Assembly (NCBI RefSeq): GCF_019249795.2
Contig: NZ_CP156891.1
Location: 124,001-188,000 of the forward strand
Reading direction: 5' to 3'
DNA from: Segatella copri
GTDB taxonomy: Bacteria; Bacteroidota; Bacteroidia; Bacteroidales; Bacteroidaceae
DNA length: 64,000 nucleotides
A program made the position numbers and the translations under genes. The notes beneath the pieces were generated by a model, which ran no database searches, was not told the origin of the DNA, and saw only the letters and a program-made list of their open reading frames with translations. This document shows, piece after piece, positions 18,648 to 27,561 of the stretch. Positions within the stretch are counted from its first letter, which is position 1, and every line of letters starts with the position of its first letter.

Positions 18648-20084
18648 ATGGCTATCGTTATCACAGTTCTGGCATACTTCTGTGTGCTGCTGCTCTTCAG
18701 TCATCTTACTGCCCGTAATATGGCAAGTAATGAAACTTTCTATCGTGCTAACCGCCGTTCGCCTTGGTATATGGTTGCTTTCGGTATGGTGGGAGCGTCT
18801 ATTTCGGGCATCACTTTCGTCAGTGTGCCGGGCATGGTGATGAGAACGGATATGACCTACCTTCAGATGTGCATCGGTTTCATCCTGGGTTATTTCCTGG
18901 TTGCCTTTCTTTTGCTTCCTATCTATTACCGGTATAATCTCACTACGATTTACGGTTATCTGCAGCAGCGGTTGGGGGAACGTTCGTATAAGACTGGAGC
19001 TTCGTTCTTCCTCTTGTCCAAGATGACGGGTGCGGCGGTCCGTTTCTTTGTCGTCTGTATCCTCTTGCAGCGTTTCGTGCTCAATGGGATTGGTGTTCCG
19101 TTCTGGGTCACGGTTCCTGTCATGGTACTGCTTATCTGGCTTTATACGCGCAAGGGTGGCATCAAGACGCTGGTGTGGACGGATACCTTTCAGACGCTCT
19201 GTATGTTTGCGGCGCTCGTCCTCATTATCTTTCAGGTGATGTCGGCGTTGGGCATGACTCCTTCCGAAACGATCACTGCGATTGCTCACGACAGTCATTC
19301 CCGTATTTTTGTCTTTGATGACTGGATGTCGAAACAGAATTTCTGGAAACAGTTTCTCAGCGGTGTCTTTGTTGTGATTGTGATGACCGGTCTTGATCAG
19401 GACATGATGCAGAAGAATCTTACCTGCAAGTCGCTCCGTGAGGCCCAGAAGGATGTTTGCAGCTATGGTTTTGCCTTTGTGCCTGCCAATCTGCTTTTCC
19501 TGAGTCTGGGGGTGTTGCTGGTAATGCTGGCTCAGAAACAGGGAGTGGCTTTGCCTGATGCTCCTGATGATCTGTTGCCGATGTTTGCGGCTTCGGGGGC
19601 GATGGGAAACCTGGTGGTGGTCTTGTTTACCATTGGCATTGTGGCGGCAAGTTTCTCCAGTGCCGATTCAGCATTGACCGCGATTACTACGAGTCTGTGC
19701 GTGGATATTCTGGGCAAGAAGGATGATATGAAGCTCCGCAAGCAGATGCATTTGGCGGTAGCTTTGGTGTTCATGCTCTTCATCATTGCTTTCAAGGCGA
19801 TTAATTCTACGAGCGTGATAGATGCCATCTACATCCTCTGCTCTTATACTTACGGTCCGCTGTTGGGTTTGTTTGCCTTCAGTCTGCTCACCAAGCGTCA
19901 GGTAAACGACCGCTGGTCGCCATGGGTCTGCATCGCCAGTCCGCTCATCTGCTTCGCCATCGATACCCTTACCTCGCAGTATGTGGGCTATAAGTTCGGC
20001 TATGAGCTTCTGATGCTGAATGGCGCCCTGACATTTGCAGGTCTCGCCCTTATAAAAAAAGAAACAGTTAAATACAAACAATAA
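18648..20084 (+). CDS. Sodium:solute symporter (SSS family)
   Basis: 478 residues with about 13 hydrophobic segments and the SSS (LeuT-like fold) layout: FYRANRRSPWYMVAFGMVGASISGITFVSVPG in the first helices, YGYLQQRLGERSYKTGASF (the conserved YEYL..R region) near 105-125, and FSSADSALTAITTSLCVDILG, which carries the conserved sodium-site Ser residues, near 340. It imports a small organic solute with Na+; the substrate is not evident. Its stop codon overlaps the start of the M13 peptidase (TAATG), which suggests translational coupling. Confidence 0.9.
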   Translation: MAIVITVLAYFCVLLLFSHLTARNMASNETFYRANRRSPWYMVAFGMVGASISGITFVSVPGMVMRTDMTYLQMCIGFILGYFLVAFLLLPIYYRYNLTTIYGYLQQRLGERSYKTGASFFLLSKMTGAAVRFFVVCILLQRFVLNGIGVPFWVTVPVMVLLIWLYTRKGGIKTLVWTDTFQTLCMFAALVLIIFQVMSALGMTPSETITAIAHDSHSRIFVFDDWMSKQNFWKQFLSGVFVVIVMTGLDQDMMQKNLTCKSLREAQKDVCSYGFAFVPANLLFLSLGVLLVMLAQKQGVALPDAPDDLLPMFAASGAMGNLVVVLFTIGIVAASFSSADSALTAITTSLCVDILGKKDDMKLRKQMHLAVALVFMLFIIAFKAINSTSVIDAIYILCSYTYGPLLGLFAFSLLTKRQVNDRWSPWVCIASPLICFAIDTLTSQYVGYKFGYELLMLNGALTFAGLALIKKETVKYKQ

Positions 20085-22111
20085 TGAGAACAAAAGTATT
20101 ATTTGCAGCATTGTTGCTCAGTGCAACAACTGCTTTTGCCCAGCAGGAGAAGTTGGGCTCCGGTATTGACAAGACCAACATGGACTTGACCATCAAGCCG
20201 GGTAATGATTTCTATCGCTATGCCGCAGGCAACTGGATGAAGAATCATCCACTCGATGCCGAGCATACCGACAATGGTGCTTTCACCGATCTCTTTGAGC
20301 AGAACCAGAAGCGCATCCAGGACATCATCCTTGAATATGCTTCCAAGCCACAGCAGAAGGGGTCACTCGGACAGAAGATCGGTTCGCTCTACAACCTCCG
20401 TATGGACAGCGTTCGCCTGAATAAGGAGGGATGGGCACCTATCAAGCCAACTCTCGACCGCATTGCAGCCATCAAGGACCGCAGAGAGTATCAGCTCGTT
20501 ACCGCTCAGCTCGATTTCCGTGGCGAGGGTACCATGATGTATGGCATCGGTGTGGGCGCCGACCTTCGTGATGCCGCCAACAACCTCGTTGAGGTAGGAC
20601 AGAGTGGTCTTGGTCTTGGTGTACGCGATTACTATGTAAACGATGACGAGCAGACCAAGAAGATTCGTGATGCATACAAGGCTTATATGAAGAAGCTCTT
20701 TCAGATGGTAGGCAACGACGAGGCTACCGCCCGGAAGAAGATGGAGGCTGTGATGGCTATCGAGACCCGCATCGCTAAGGCAAGCTATAGTCAGGTACAG
20801 CTCCGCGACATCGATAAGAACTATCACAAGATGACCTACAACCAGCTCGTGCTCGATTATCCTGGCATCGACTGGGGCAATGTGTTCCTGGCATCCGGTT
20901 TCCCTGCTTTCAAGGAAATTTGCGTGGGTCAGCCTGAACCAATCCACGAGGTTGAGAAGATTCTCGCAGAGACCTCTCTGGATGATCTGAAGACATACGC
21001 AGAGATCAAGGTGATTTCTGGTGCAACCAGCGTATTGAGCGATGATTTCCGTGCCGTATCCTTTGAGTTGAGCAAGGTAATGAGCGGTGTTCAGCAGGAC
21101 CGTCCTCGCTGGAAGCGTGCCGTAAGTACCGTGAGCGGTGTGTTGGGCGAGGCTATCGGAAAGATTTACGTAGAGAAGTACTTCCCGGAGAGCAGCAAGA
21201 AGCGTATGCTCGACTTGGTTCACAATCTCCAGACTGCGCTTTCACAGCGCATCGACGAGGCTACCTGGATGAGTGCTGCTACCAAGGCACAGGCTAAGGA
21301 TAAGCTGGAGAACTTCATCATCAAGATAGGTTATCCTGACAAGTGGAAGGACTATAGCGGATTGCAGGTAGATGACAGCCTCTCTCTCTACGAGAATATG
21401 GCAAATATCTCTGAGTTCTTTACCAAGGATGCCATCGCCCGCAAGGTGAACAAGCCGGTAGATAAGACTGAGTGGGGAATGACTCCTCAGACTATCAATG
21501 CTTATTATAACCCAACTACCAACGAGATCTGCTTCCCTGCAGCTATTCTCCAGCCTCCATTCTTCGACCCGACAGCCGATGATGCGATGAACTATGGTGG
21601 TATCGGTGGTGTAATCGGTCATGAGATGAGTCATGGTTTTGACGATCAGGGTAGCCAGTTTGACAAGACCGGAAACCAGAACAACTGGTGGACTGCTGCT
21701 GACAAGAAGAACTTCGAGTCTCGCACCAAGATCCTGGTTGACCATTTCAACAAGATTGAGTTGGCTGGCAAGAAGGTAAACGGCCAGATGACCCTGGGTG
21801 AGAACATCGGTGACAATGGTGGTTTGAACATCGCTTTCCGTGCACTTCAGAATGTGATGAAGACAGAGAAGTTGGGTGTGAAGGATGGATTTACTCCAGA
21901 ACAGCGCTTCTTCTTGGCATGGGCACGTGTATGGGCAGGCAATGCCCGTCCTGAGTACCTGCAGTATCTGATGACCGTGGATGTTCACTCTCCAAACGAG
22001 GCTCGTGTGAACGGTGCCCTCCCAATGGTGGATTCATGGTATAAGGCATTCAACATCAAGAAGGGCGACAAGCTCTTTGTTCCTAAGAACAAGCGTGCAC
22101 ATATCTGGTAA
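20084..22111 (+). CDS. M13-family zinc metallopeptidase (PepO/neprilysin-like)
   Basis: 675 residues with a signal peptide (MRTKVLFAALLLSATTAFAQ). An N-terminal M13 domain starts at DLTIKPGNDFYRYAAGNWMKNHP. The catalytic domain has NAYYNPTTNEICFPAAILQP, the zinc motif in VIGHEMSHGFDDQG (HExxH) near 510, ENIGDNGGL (third zinc ligand Glu) near 570, and the final RAHIW with the usual C-terminal Trp. It cleaves peptides in the periplasm or at the cell surface. It overlaps the symporter gene by one base, so peptide breakdown followed by uptake of products is a reasonable inference. Confidence 0.96.
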   Translation: MRTKVLFAALLLSATTAFAQQEKLGSGIDKTNMDLTIKPGNDFYRYAAGNWMKNHPLDAEHTDNGAFTDLFEQNQKRIQDIILEYASKPQQKGSLGQKIGSLYNLRMDSVRLNKEGWAPIKPTLDRIAAIKDRREYQLVTAQLDFRGEGTMMYGIGVGADLRDAANNLVEVGQSGLGLGVRDYYVNDDEQTKKIRDAYKAYMKKLFQMVGNDEATARKKMEAVMAIETRIAKASYSQVQLRDIDKNYHKMTYNQLVLDYPGIDWGNVFLASGFPAFKEICVGQPEPIHEVEKILAETSLDDLKTYAEIKVISGATSVLSDDFRAVSFELSKVMSGVQQDRPRWKRAVSTVSGVLGEAIGKIYVEKYFPESSKKRMLDLVHNLQTALSQRIDEATWMSAATKAQAKDKLENFIIKIGYPDKWKDYSGLQVDDSLSLYENMANISEFFTKDAIARKVNKPVDKTEWGMTPQTINAYYNPTTNEICFPAAILQPPFFDPTADDAMNYGGIGGVIGHEMSHGFDDQGSQFDKTGNQNNWWTAADKKNFESRTKILVDHFNKIELAGKKVNGQMTLGENIGDNGGLNIAFRALQNVMKTEKLGVKDGFTPEQRFFLAWARVWAGNARPEYLQYLMTVDVHSPNEARVNGALPMVDSWYKAFNIKKGDKLFVPKNKRAHIW

Positions 22112-22117
22112 AAACAT

Positions 22118-22157
22118 AAAAAAGTCTTGCAGGCACATTGGCTTGCAAGACTTTTTT
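22118..22157. terminator. Bidirectional terminator between convergent genes
   Basis: AAAAAAGTCTTGCA pairs with TGCAAGACTTTTTT, with A/T runs on both sides. It serves the M13 peptidase (plus) and the EamA transporter (minus). Confidence 0.9.
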
Positions 22158-22164
22158 ATAATCA

Positions 22165-23082
22165 TTACTTCGTTCCGAAGTAGAGGAAGAGCATTCCGAG
22201 TAATACCAGGAGCAGATCTACGAACTTCGCCTTGAGATTCTTCTCGTGGAAGATGGCTGCACCGAAGAGGAAGCTGACGATGACCGAACCGCGGCGAATC
22301 ATGCTCACGATACTGATCATGGCGCCAGGCAAACTTAGAGCGTAGAAATAAACGAAGTCGGCTGCCGAAAGGAAGATACTGATGAAGATGATACTCCAGT
22401 GCCAGTGGAATGGGGTAGAATTCTTCTTGGTAGGCCACCATATCATCAGCAGCATGGCTCCCATGAGGAAACACTGGTAGATGTTGTACCAACTCTGCAC
22501 AATCATTCTGTCTAATCCTACACCACCATTCTCTGGTGGAGCCATCAGATACTTGTCGTAGAGGCCGCTTATTGCACCGAGCACGGCAGCCAGCACGATG
22601 AAGTAAATCCATTTGTTGTGCTTGAAGTCGATACCCTCTTTCTTGCCGCTGCGCGAAAGCATGGCAAAGGAGATGATGGCAAGTATGACACCAATCCACT
22701 GATACAGATTCAGAACCTCGCCATAAACCAGCAGGGCGCCTACGAGTGTCATTACTGGTCGGGTGGCGTTGATAGGTCCCACGATGGTGAGCGGCAGGTG
22801 TTTCATGCCGAAATAACCGAAGATCCAGCTGCTCAATACGATGAAACTCTTGAGCACGATGTACTTGTGAACTTCCCATCCGCCTTCTGCTACATGAAAC
22901 ATCGTTCCATCCAGCGAATTTCCTGTATAGCTCATCACGATGAACGGCAGGAAGATGAGCGATGAGAAGAGCGTGTTCAGAAAGAGCACGGGAATCACTG
23001 CGTTACCTGAAAGCGCCTTCTTCTTGAAGGCATCATAAAATCCCAGCAGCGCTGCTGAGAGAAATGCTAATACTAACCACAT
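22165..23082 (-). CDS. EamA/DMT-family transporter
   Basis: 305 residues from MWLVLAFLSAALLG. A longer reading frame to 23142 would add a soluble leader made of a low-complexity intergenic repeat and is rejected. About ten helices in two EamA halves are visible: residues 5-140 with IVGPINATRPVMTLVGALLVYGE, and about 155-300 with FVYFYALSLPGAMISIVSMIRRGSVIVSF and FHEKNLKAKFVDLLLVLLGM. It probably exports or imports a small metabolite; the substrate is unknown. It lies downstream of truA on the same strand. Confidence 0.85.
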   Translation of the reverse strand: MWLVLAFLSAALLGFYDAFKKKALSGNAVIPVLFLNTLFSSLIFLPFIVMSYTGNSLDGTMFHVAEGGWEVHKYIVLKSFIVLSSWIFGYFGMKHLPLTIVGPINATRPVMTLVGALLVYGEVLNLYQWIGVILAIISFAMLSRSGKKEGIDFKHNKWIYFIVLAAVLGAISGLYDKYLMAPPENGGVGLDRMIVQSWYNIYQCFLMGAMLLMIWWPTKKNSTPFHWHWSIIFISIFLSAADFVYFYALSLPGAMISIVSMIRRGSVIVSFLFGAAIFHEKNLKAKFVDLLLVLLGMLFLYFGTK

Positions 23083-23086
23083 TTTT

Positions 23087-23114
23087 ATGAATGTTAAATG
23101 TTGAATGTTGAATG
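23087..23114. repeat. Short imperfect ATGTTGA repeat
   Basis: ATGAATGTTAAATG runs into TTGAATGTTGAATG: AATGTTR words recur with a period of about seven bases. Such tracts are common between genes in Prevotella and Bacteroides. It lies in the 60 bases between truA and the EamA gene. Confidence 0.6.
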
Positions 23115-23142
23115 AGGCTCGCGCCCTTGTGTTTCTAATCAT

Positions 23143-23886
23143 TTAATCTTTTAAATCATACCCTACCTCTTCCAGGAACAATGCGTTACCCGGCATGCTT
23201 TCGCCTGCATCGCTGCGGCTTCCGTTGTGCAGGATATCGAGAAACTGTTCCATCGTAATCTTTTCTCTGCCTACATCGATGAGCGTTCCCACTACGGCTC
23301 TCACCATGTTTCTCAGGAAACGGTTGGCGGTAATCTCGAAATACCAGGTGGTAGGAGAGGTCTGTATCCATCGGGCGGCTGTTACGTGGCAGATGGTGGT
23401 CTTGTTGTCGCCACCCGCCTTGCAGAACGCTGCATAGTCTTCGTGATGCAGAAAATGCTGAGCCGCCTCGTTCATCTTCTCGAAATTCAGGGGATAGTTT
23501 ATCTGCAGTGAATAATGGCGCTCAAACGGATCTTTCTGCGTATGTATATAATAATGGTATGTGCGCGAGATGGCAGAGAAACGGGCATGCATCTCTGGGG
23601 CTACCTCCCTTACTTCGTATACGGCGATGTCGCGGGGCAGGATGCGGTTCAGGCGGTATACCAGCTGGTCGGGTTCCATCGGAATCCTGTCGGTATCGAA
23701 GTGGGCTGTCATGTGTCGGGCATGTACGCCGGTATCGGTTCTTCCTGCTCCCACCACCTCCATTTCCTTTCTCAGAAGTATGGAGAGGGCGCGCTGCAAC
23801 TCCTGCTGCACCGAATTGGCATTGGGCTGAATCTGCCAACCGTGGTAGTTGGTGCCGTCGTAACCGAAGAATATGAAATATCTCAT
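23143..23886 (-). CDS. truA: tRNA pseudouridine(38-40) synthase TruA
   Basis: 247 residues. It modifies uridines 38-40 in tRNA anticodon stems. It begins RYFIFFGYDGTNYHGWQIQ, and the catalytic motif GAGRTDTGVHARHMTAHFD carries the essential Asp near residue 52. SRTYHYYIHTQKDPF and the FLRNMVRAVVGTLIDVGR segment near 200 complete the family signature. Promoter box TAACTTTG lies on the minus strand at 23966-23973, giving a leader of about 75 bases rich in CAAAG words. Confidence 0.96.
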   Translation of the reverse strand: MRYFIFFGYDGTNYHGWQIQPNANSVQQELQRALSILLRKEMEVVGAGRTDTGVHARHMTAHFDTDRIPMEPDQLVYRLNRILPRDIAVYEVREVAPEMHARFSAISRTYHYYIHTQKDPFERHYSLQINYPLNFEKMNEAAQHFLHHEDYAAFCKAGGDNKTTICHVTAARWIQTSPTTWYFEITANRFLRNMVRAVVGTLIDVGREKITMEQFLDILHNGSRSDAGESMPGNALFLEEVGYDLKD

Positions 23887-23965
23887 GATGATCTTTGATT
23901 TTTTTTGTTTTTTGCTATGAACTTTGAGCTTTGATTTGTTCTACGTTCTTTGCTTAATTCGGGTG

Positions 23966-23973
23966 CAAAGTTA
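23966..23973 (-). promoter_or_regulatory. truA promoter box
   Basis: TAACTTTG on the minus strand matches the Bacteroidota -7 consensus and is followed by GCACCC, as at many start sites in this window. Confidence 0.6.
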
Positions 23974-24055
23974 CTAAAAAAACGTGAAATATGGTATAAT
24001 AATACAGATTTTTTTCAAAAATGGTACAATCTTGAAAGAAAAGTTCATTTTTATT

Positions 24056-24085
24056 TTGCAAATTGACAATAATTGTGTACTTTTG
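24056..24085 (+). promoter_or_regulatory. dapA promoter
   Basis: TTG at 24056-24058 and TACTTTTG at 24078-24085 are 19 bases apart. The start codon follows about 25 bases later. Confidence 0.75.
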
Positions 24086-24109
24086 CCAACGTTTTTGATA
24101 TTATAGATT

Positions 24110-24997
24110 ATGGCACAGAATATATTCAAGGGTTTAGGTGTTGCCCTTATTACTCCTTTTAACACCGATGGCTCGGTTGATTATCAGTCGCTCAAGCGAT
24201 TGGTAGAGTTTCAAATTGACAATGGTGCAGACTTCCTTTGCATCCTTGCCACAACTGGTGAGGCTCCATGTCTTACACAGGAAGAGAAAGATAAAATCAC
24301 AGAATTGGTGAAAGATGTGAACAAGGGTCGCATCAAGATATTGAAATATTGTGGCGGTAATAATACTGCTGCTGTCGTTGAAGAAATCAAGAACACCGAC
24401 TGGAGTGGCATCGATGGTATCCTCAGTATCTGTCCTTACTACAACAAACCTTCTCAGGAAGGTCTCTATCAGCACTTCAAGGCCATCGCCCAGGTTAGTC
24501 CGCTGCCTATCGTGCTCTACAATGTTCCTGGCAGAACCGGTATCAACATGAAGCCTGAAACAACCTGCCGTATCGCCCGTGACTTCCCTAATGTGGTAGC
24601 TGTGAAGGAGGCTAGTGGCAGCCTGGAGCAGGTAGATGAGATTATCAAGAACAAGCCTGATAATTTTGATGTTATCAGCGGCGATGATGCGCTTACCTTC
24701 TCAATGATTGCCAGTGGTGCTGCCGGCGTTATCTCTGTTATCGGCAATGCCCTGCCTAAGGCTTTTAGCCGTATGATCCGTCTCGAGTTCCGTGGCGAAT
24801 ATGAGCCAGCCCGTAAGATTCATCATTCTTTCACTGAACTCTACAGTCTGCTCTTTGTTGACGGTAACCCTGCCGGCGTAAAGGCGCTCCTCAATGATAT
24901 GGGTTTCATCGAGAACGAGCTCCGTCTTCCTCTGGTTCCTACCCGTATCGCAACCAAGCAGAAGATGAGCGACATTCTGAAGACTTTGAATATCTAA
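24110..24997 (+). CDS. dapA: 4-hydroxy-tetrahydrodipicolinate synthase
   Basis: 295 residues, a TIM-barrel class I aldolase that condenses pyruvate with aspartate semialdehyde in lysine and diaminopimelate synthesis. Visible are GVALITPFNTDGSVDYQSL, ATTGEAPCLTQEEK (pyruvate-site Thr pair), LPIVLYNVPGRTGINM with the catalytic Tyr near 135, VVAVKEASGSLEQ with the Schiff-base Lys near 163, and VISGDDALTF. Length is typical. It stands alone, with an AraC-type regulator gene 31 bases downstream. Confidence 0.97.
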   Translation: MAQNIFKGLGVALITPFNTDGSVDYQSLKRLVEFQIDNGADFLCILATTGEAPCLTQEEKDKITELVKDVNKGRIKILKYCGGNNTAAVVEEIKNTDWSGIDGILSICPYYNKPSQEGLYQHFKAIAQVSPLPIVLYNVPGRTGINMKPETTCRIARDFPNVVAVKEASGSLEQVDEIIKNKPDNFDVISGDDALTFSMIASGAAGVISVIGNALPKAFSRMIRLEFRGEYEPARKIHHSFTELYSLLFVDGNPAGVKALLNDMGFIENELRLPLVPTRIATKQKMSDILKTLNI

Positions 24998-25028
24998 AAT
25001 AGTGATTAGTTATTAATCATTTAGTACC

Positions 25029-25916
25029 ATGGTAGATGATAGAAGAATCATACACGAGATAACACCGCTGATGGGTAATGATGTGCTCTATATTGCAGAC
25101 CGACACAAAAAGGAGTTTACTTATCCTATCCATAACCATTCGGTGTACGAGTTGAACTTTGTAGAGAATGCAAAGGGAGTAAGAAGAATCGTTGGAGATT
25201 CGCAGGAGGTGATAGGCGATTATGATCTCTGTCTCATCACATCGCCCGATCTGGAGCATGTATGGGAGCAGAACGAATGCCACAGCGATGACATCCGTGA
25301 GATTACCGTCCAGTTTGATTTCTCCATGAGTGATGAAACGCTCTTTGGAAGAAATCCCTACGCCAGCATTACCCGTATGATGCAGGAAGCAAAGAAGGGA
25401 CTCTCATTCCCGTTGCAGGCAATCATGAAGGTATACGGAATGCTCGATACTTTAAGTTCCGTAAAAGACGGTTTCTATGCCGTACAGCAGTTCCTGACCA
25501 TTCTCTACGAACTGTCACGCTGCGAAAATGCCCGCACCCTGGCTTCCAGCAGTTATGCCAAGGTAACGGTAGAAGACGATAGCCGGCGCATCCTGAAGGT
25601 GAAGAATTTCATCTCCAAGAACTATATGGATGAACTCCGTCTGCCGGAGCTTGCCTCGCTGGCAGGCATGAGCAGCAGTGCGTTCAGCCGTTTCTTCAAG
25701 CTCCATACCGGCAGAAATATCTCTGAGTATATCATCGACCTGCGTCTGGGTTATGCTGCCCGTATGCTGGTAGATACCGCCAAGAGTATTAGCGAGATAG
25801 GTTTTGATTGCGGATTCAACAATCTCAGCAACTTCAACCGCATCTTCAAGAAAAAGAAAGGATGCTCGCCAAGCGAGTTCCGGGAAAGCTATCATAAGAC
25901 AAGAATCATTGTATAA
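25029..25916 (+). CDS. AraC-family transcriptional regulator
   Basis: 295 residues. The N-terminal cupin-like sensor (about 20-150) starts with HKKEFTYPIHNHSVYELNFVE, typical of sugar-binding AraC regulators. The C-terminal double helix-turn-helix (about 195-290) has LPELASLAGMSSSAFSRFFK and ISEIGFDCGFNNLSNFNRIFKKKKGCSPSEFR. It lies between dapA and uxaC, so a role in uronate catabolism is a reasonable but unproven guess. A long hairpin terminator follows the gene. Confidence 0.92.
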   Translation: MVDDRRIIHEITPLMGNDVLYIADRHKKEFTYPIHNHSVYELNFVENAKGVRRIVGDSQEVIGDYDLCLITSPDLEHVWEQNECHSDDIREITVQFDFSMSDETLFGRNPYASITRMMQEAKKGLSFPLQAIMKVYGMLDTLSSVKDGFYAVQQFLTILYELSRCENARTLASSSYAKVTVEDDSRRILKVKNFISKNYMDELRLPELASLAGMSSSAFSRFFKLHTGRNISEYIIDLRLGYAARMLVDTAKSISEIGFDCGFNNLSNFNRIFKKKKGCSPSEFRESYHKTRIIV

Positions 25917-25927
25917 TACAGCCAACG

Positions 25928-25972
25928 TAATCGTTTAAGTGAAATTATCAAAAATATTTCGCTTAAACGATT
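25928..25972 (+). terminator. Terminator or operator hairpin after the AraC gene
   Basis: AATCGTTTAAGTGAAA pairs with TTTCGCTTAAACGATT, with one G-T pair, followed by CTTTTTT. It sits between the AraC gene and the uxaC promoter, so it may also bind a regulator. Confidence 0.75.
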
Positions 25973-25992
25973 CTTTTTTCCGATATTTGTTG

Positions 25993-26000
25993 TATCTTTG
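25993..26000 (+). promoter_or_regulatory. uxaC promoter box
   Basis: TATCTTTG followed by GCGC matches the -7 consensus; no clear upstream TTG is seen. The start codon lies 53 bases downstream. Confidence 0.55.
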
Positions 26001-26052
26001 CGCTACAATTTGAAATGTATAAATAAACATTTAAAAACTACGATAACGAATT

Positions 26053-27456
26053 ATGAAGCAATTTATGGATGAAAACTTCCTGCTCGACACTAAGACTGCA
26101 CAGGATCTTTTCCACAATCATGCGGCTAAAATGCCAATTATCGATTATCACTGCCACCTCATCCCTGAGATGGTAGCCAATGATCACAAGTTTAAGAGTA
26201 TTACAGAACTTTGGCTCGGCGGCGACCACTACAAGTGGCGTGCTATGCGTACCAATGGTGTAGATGAGCGCTTCTGCACAGGTACTGATACTAGCGACTG
26301 GGAGAAGTTCGAGAAGTGGGCTGAAACAGTGCCTTATACATTCCGTAACCCTCTCTATCACTGGACTCACCTGGAGCTCAAGACTGCTTTCGGTATCAAT
26401 AAGCAGCTCAGCCCTAAGACAGCCCGTGAAATCTACGATGAGTGTAACGAGAAGTTGCAGTTGCCAGAATTCAGCGCTCGTGGCTTGATGCGTCACTATA
26501 ACGTAGAGTGTGTTTGTACAACAGACGACCCAATCGATGACCTGCGTTACCACAAGCAGACACGTGAGAGCGGTTTCGAAATCAAGATGATTCCTGCTTG
26601 GCGTCCTGACAAGGCTATGAACATCGAGAAACCAGATTTCGCTGACTATATGAACAGGCTCGGTGAGGTAGCAGGTGTTAACCTCGTTACATTCCAGGAT
26701 ATGGTTGATGCTTTACAGAAGCGTCACGACTTCTTTACTGAGAACGGCTGTAAGTTGAGCGACCACGGTATCGAGGAGTTCTACGATGAGTCATACACAG
26801 ATTCTCAGATTGAGACTATCTTTGCCAAGGCTATGCGTGGCCAGCAGCTTTCTGCTCTCGAAATCCGTCAGTACAAGCATGCATTCCTCAAGGTTTGCGC
26901 TGAGATGGATCACGCTGCCGACTGGACACAGCAGTACCACTATGGTGCTATCCGCGACAACAATACACTGATGTACAACAAGCTCGGTGCTGATACCGGT
27001 TTCGATTCTATCGGTGAGTTCACTACAGCCAAGGCTATGAGCAGCTTCCTCAATGAGCTCAACATGGAGGGTAAGCTTACACGTACTATCCTCTATACAT
27101 TGAACCCATGTGCCAACGAGGTAATCGCTACTATGCTCGGTAACTTCCAGGATGGTTCTTGCCCAGGTAAGATCCAGTTTGGTTCTGGCTGGTGGTTCAA
27201 CGATCAGCTCGATGGTATGACCCGCCAGATGAACGCACTCTCTGTATTGGGTCTCCTGAGCCGTTTCGTAGGTATGTTGACCGACTCACGTTCATTCCTC
27301 AGCTATCCACGTCACGAGTACTTCCGTCGTTTGCTCTGCAACCTCCTCGGCAATGATGTAGAGAAGGGCTTGCTTCCTAACGACATGGAGAGCCTCTCTC
27401 GCATGGTAGAGGATATCTCTTACAACAATGCTCGCAACTACTTCAAGTTCTATTAA
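26053..27456 (+). CDS. uxaC: Glucuronate (uronate) isomerase
   Basis: 467 residues, converting D-glucuronate to fructuronate and D-galacturonate to tagaturonate, the first step of hexuronate catabolism. Family features are MPIIDYHCHLIPEMVANDHKF (metal-binding His pair), WRAMRTNGVDERFCTG, CTTDDPIDDLRYH and HYGAIRDNNTLMYNKLGADTGFDSIG, ending with FVGMLTDSRSFLSYPRHEYFRRLLCNLLG. Length is typical. It is preceded by a regulator gene and followed by a terminator. Other uronate genes are not in the window. Confidence 0.97.
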   Translation: MKQFMDENFLLDTKTAQDLFHNHAAKMPIIDYHCHLIPEMVANDHKFKSITELWLGGDHYKWRAMRTNGVDERFCTGTDTSDWEKFEKWAETVPYTFRNPLYHWTHLELKTAFGINKQLSPKTAREIYDECNEKLQLPEFSARGLMRHYNVECVCTTDDPIDDLRYHKQTRESGFEIKMIPAWRPDKAMNIEKPDFADYMNRLGEVAGVNLVTFQDMVDALQKRHDFFTENGCKLSDHGIEEFYDESYTDSQIETIFAKAMRGQQLSALEIRQYKHAFLKVCAEMDHAADWTQQYHYGAIRDNNTLMYNKLGADTGFDSIGEFTTAKAMSSFLNELNMEGKLTRTILYTLNPCANEVIATMLGNFQDGSCPGKIQFGSGWWFNDQLDGMTRQMNALSVLGLLSRFVGMLTDSRSFLSYPRHEYFRRLLCNLLGNDVEKGLLPNDMESLSRMVEDISYNNARNYFKFY

Positions 27457-27487
27457 TCCATAGAACTGAAGCAATTTATACTAAGAC

Positions 27488-27528
27488 AAATCCCTTCACG
27501 GCATCCCGGTGGTGTTGTGAAGGGATTT
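27488..27528 (+). terminator. Terminator-like hairpin after uxaC
   Basis: AAATCCCTTCAC pairs with GTGAAGGGATTT around an internal loop, 31 bases after the uxaC stop codon. The downstream T run is short. Confidence 0.65.
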
Positions 27529-27561
27529 GATGTTTCATCGTGAAACCAATACTTTAAACTT

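Noticed and set aside
23083..23142. Extended N terminus for the EamA transporter
   Set aside because: The extra 20 residues come from an ATGTTGA-type intergenic repeat that recurs between genes in this group, and the first membrane helix starts at the internal Met.
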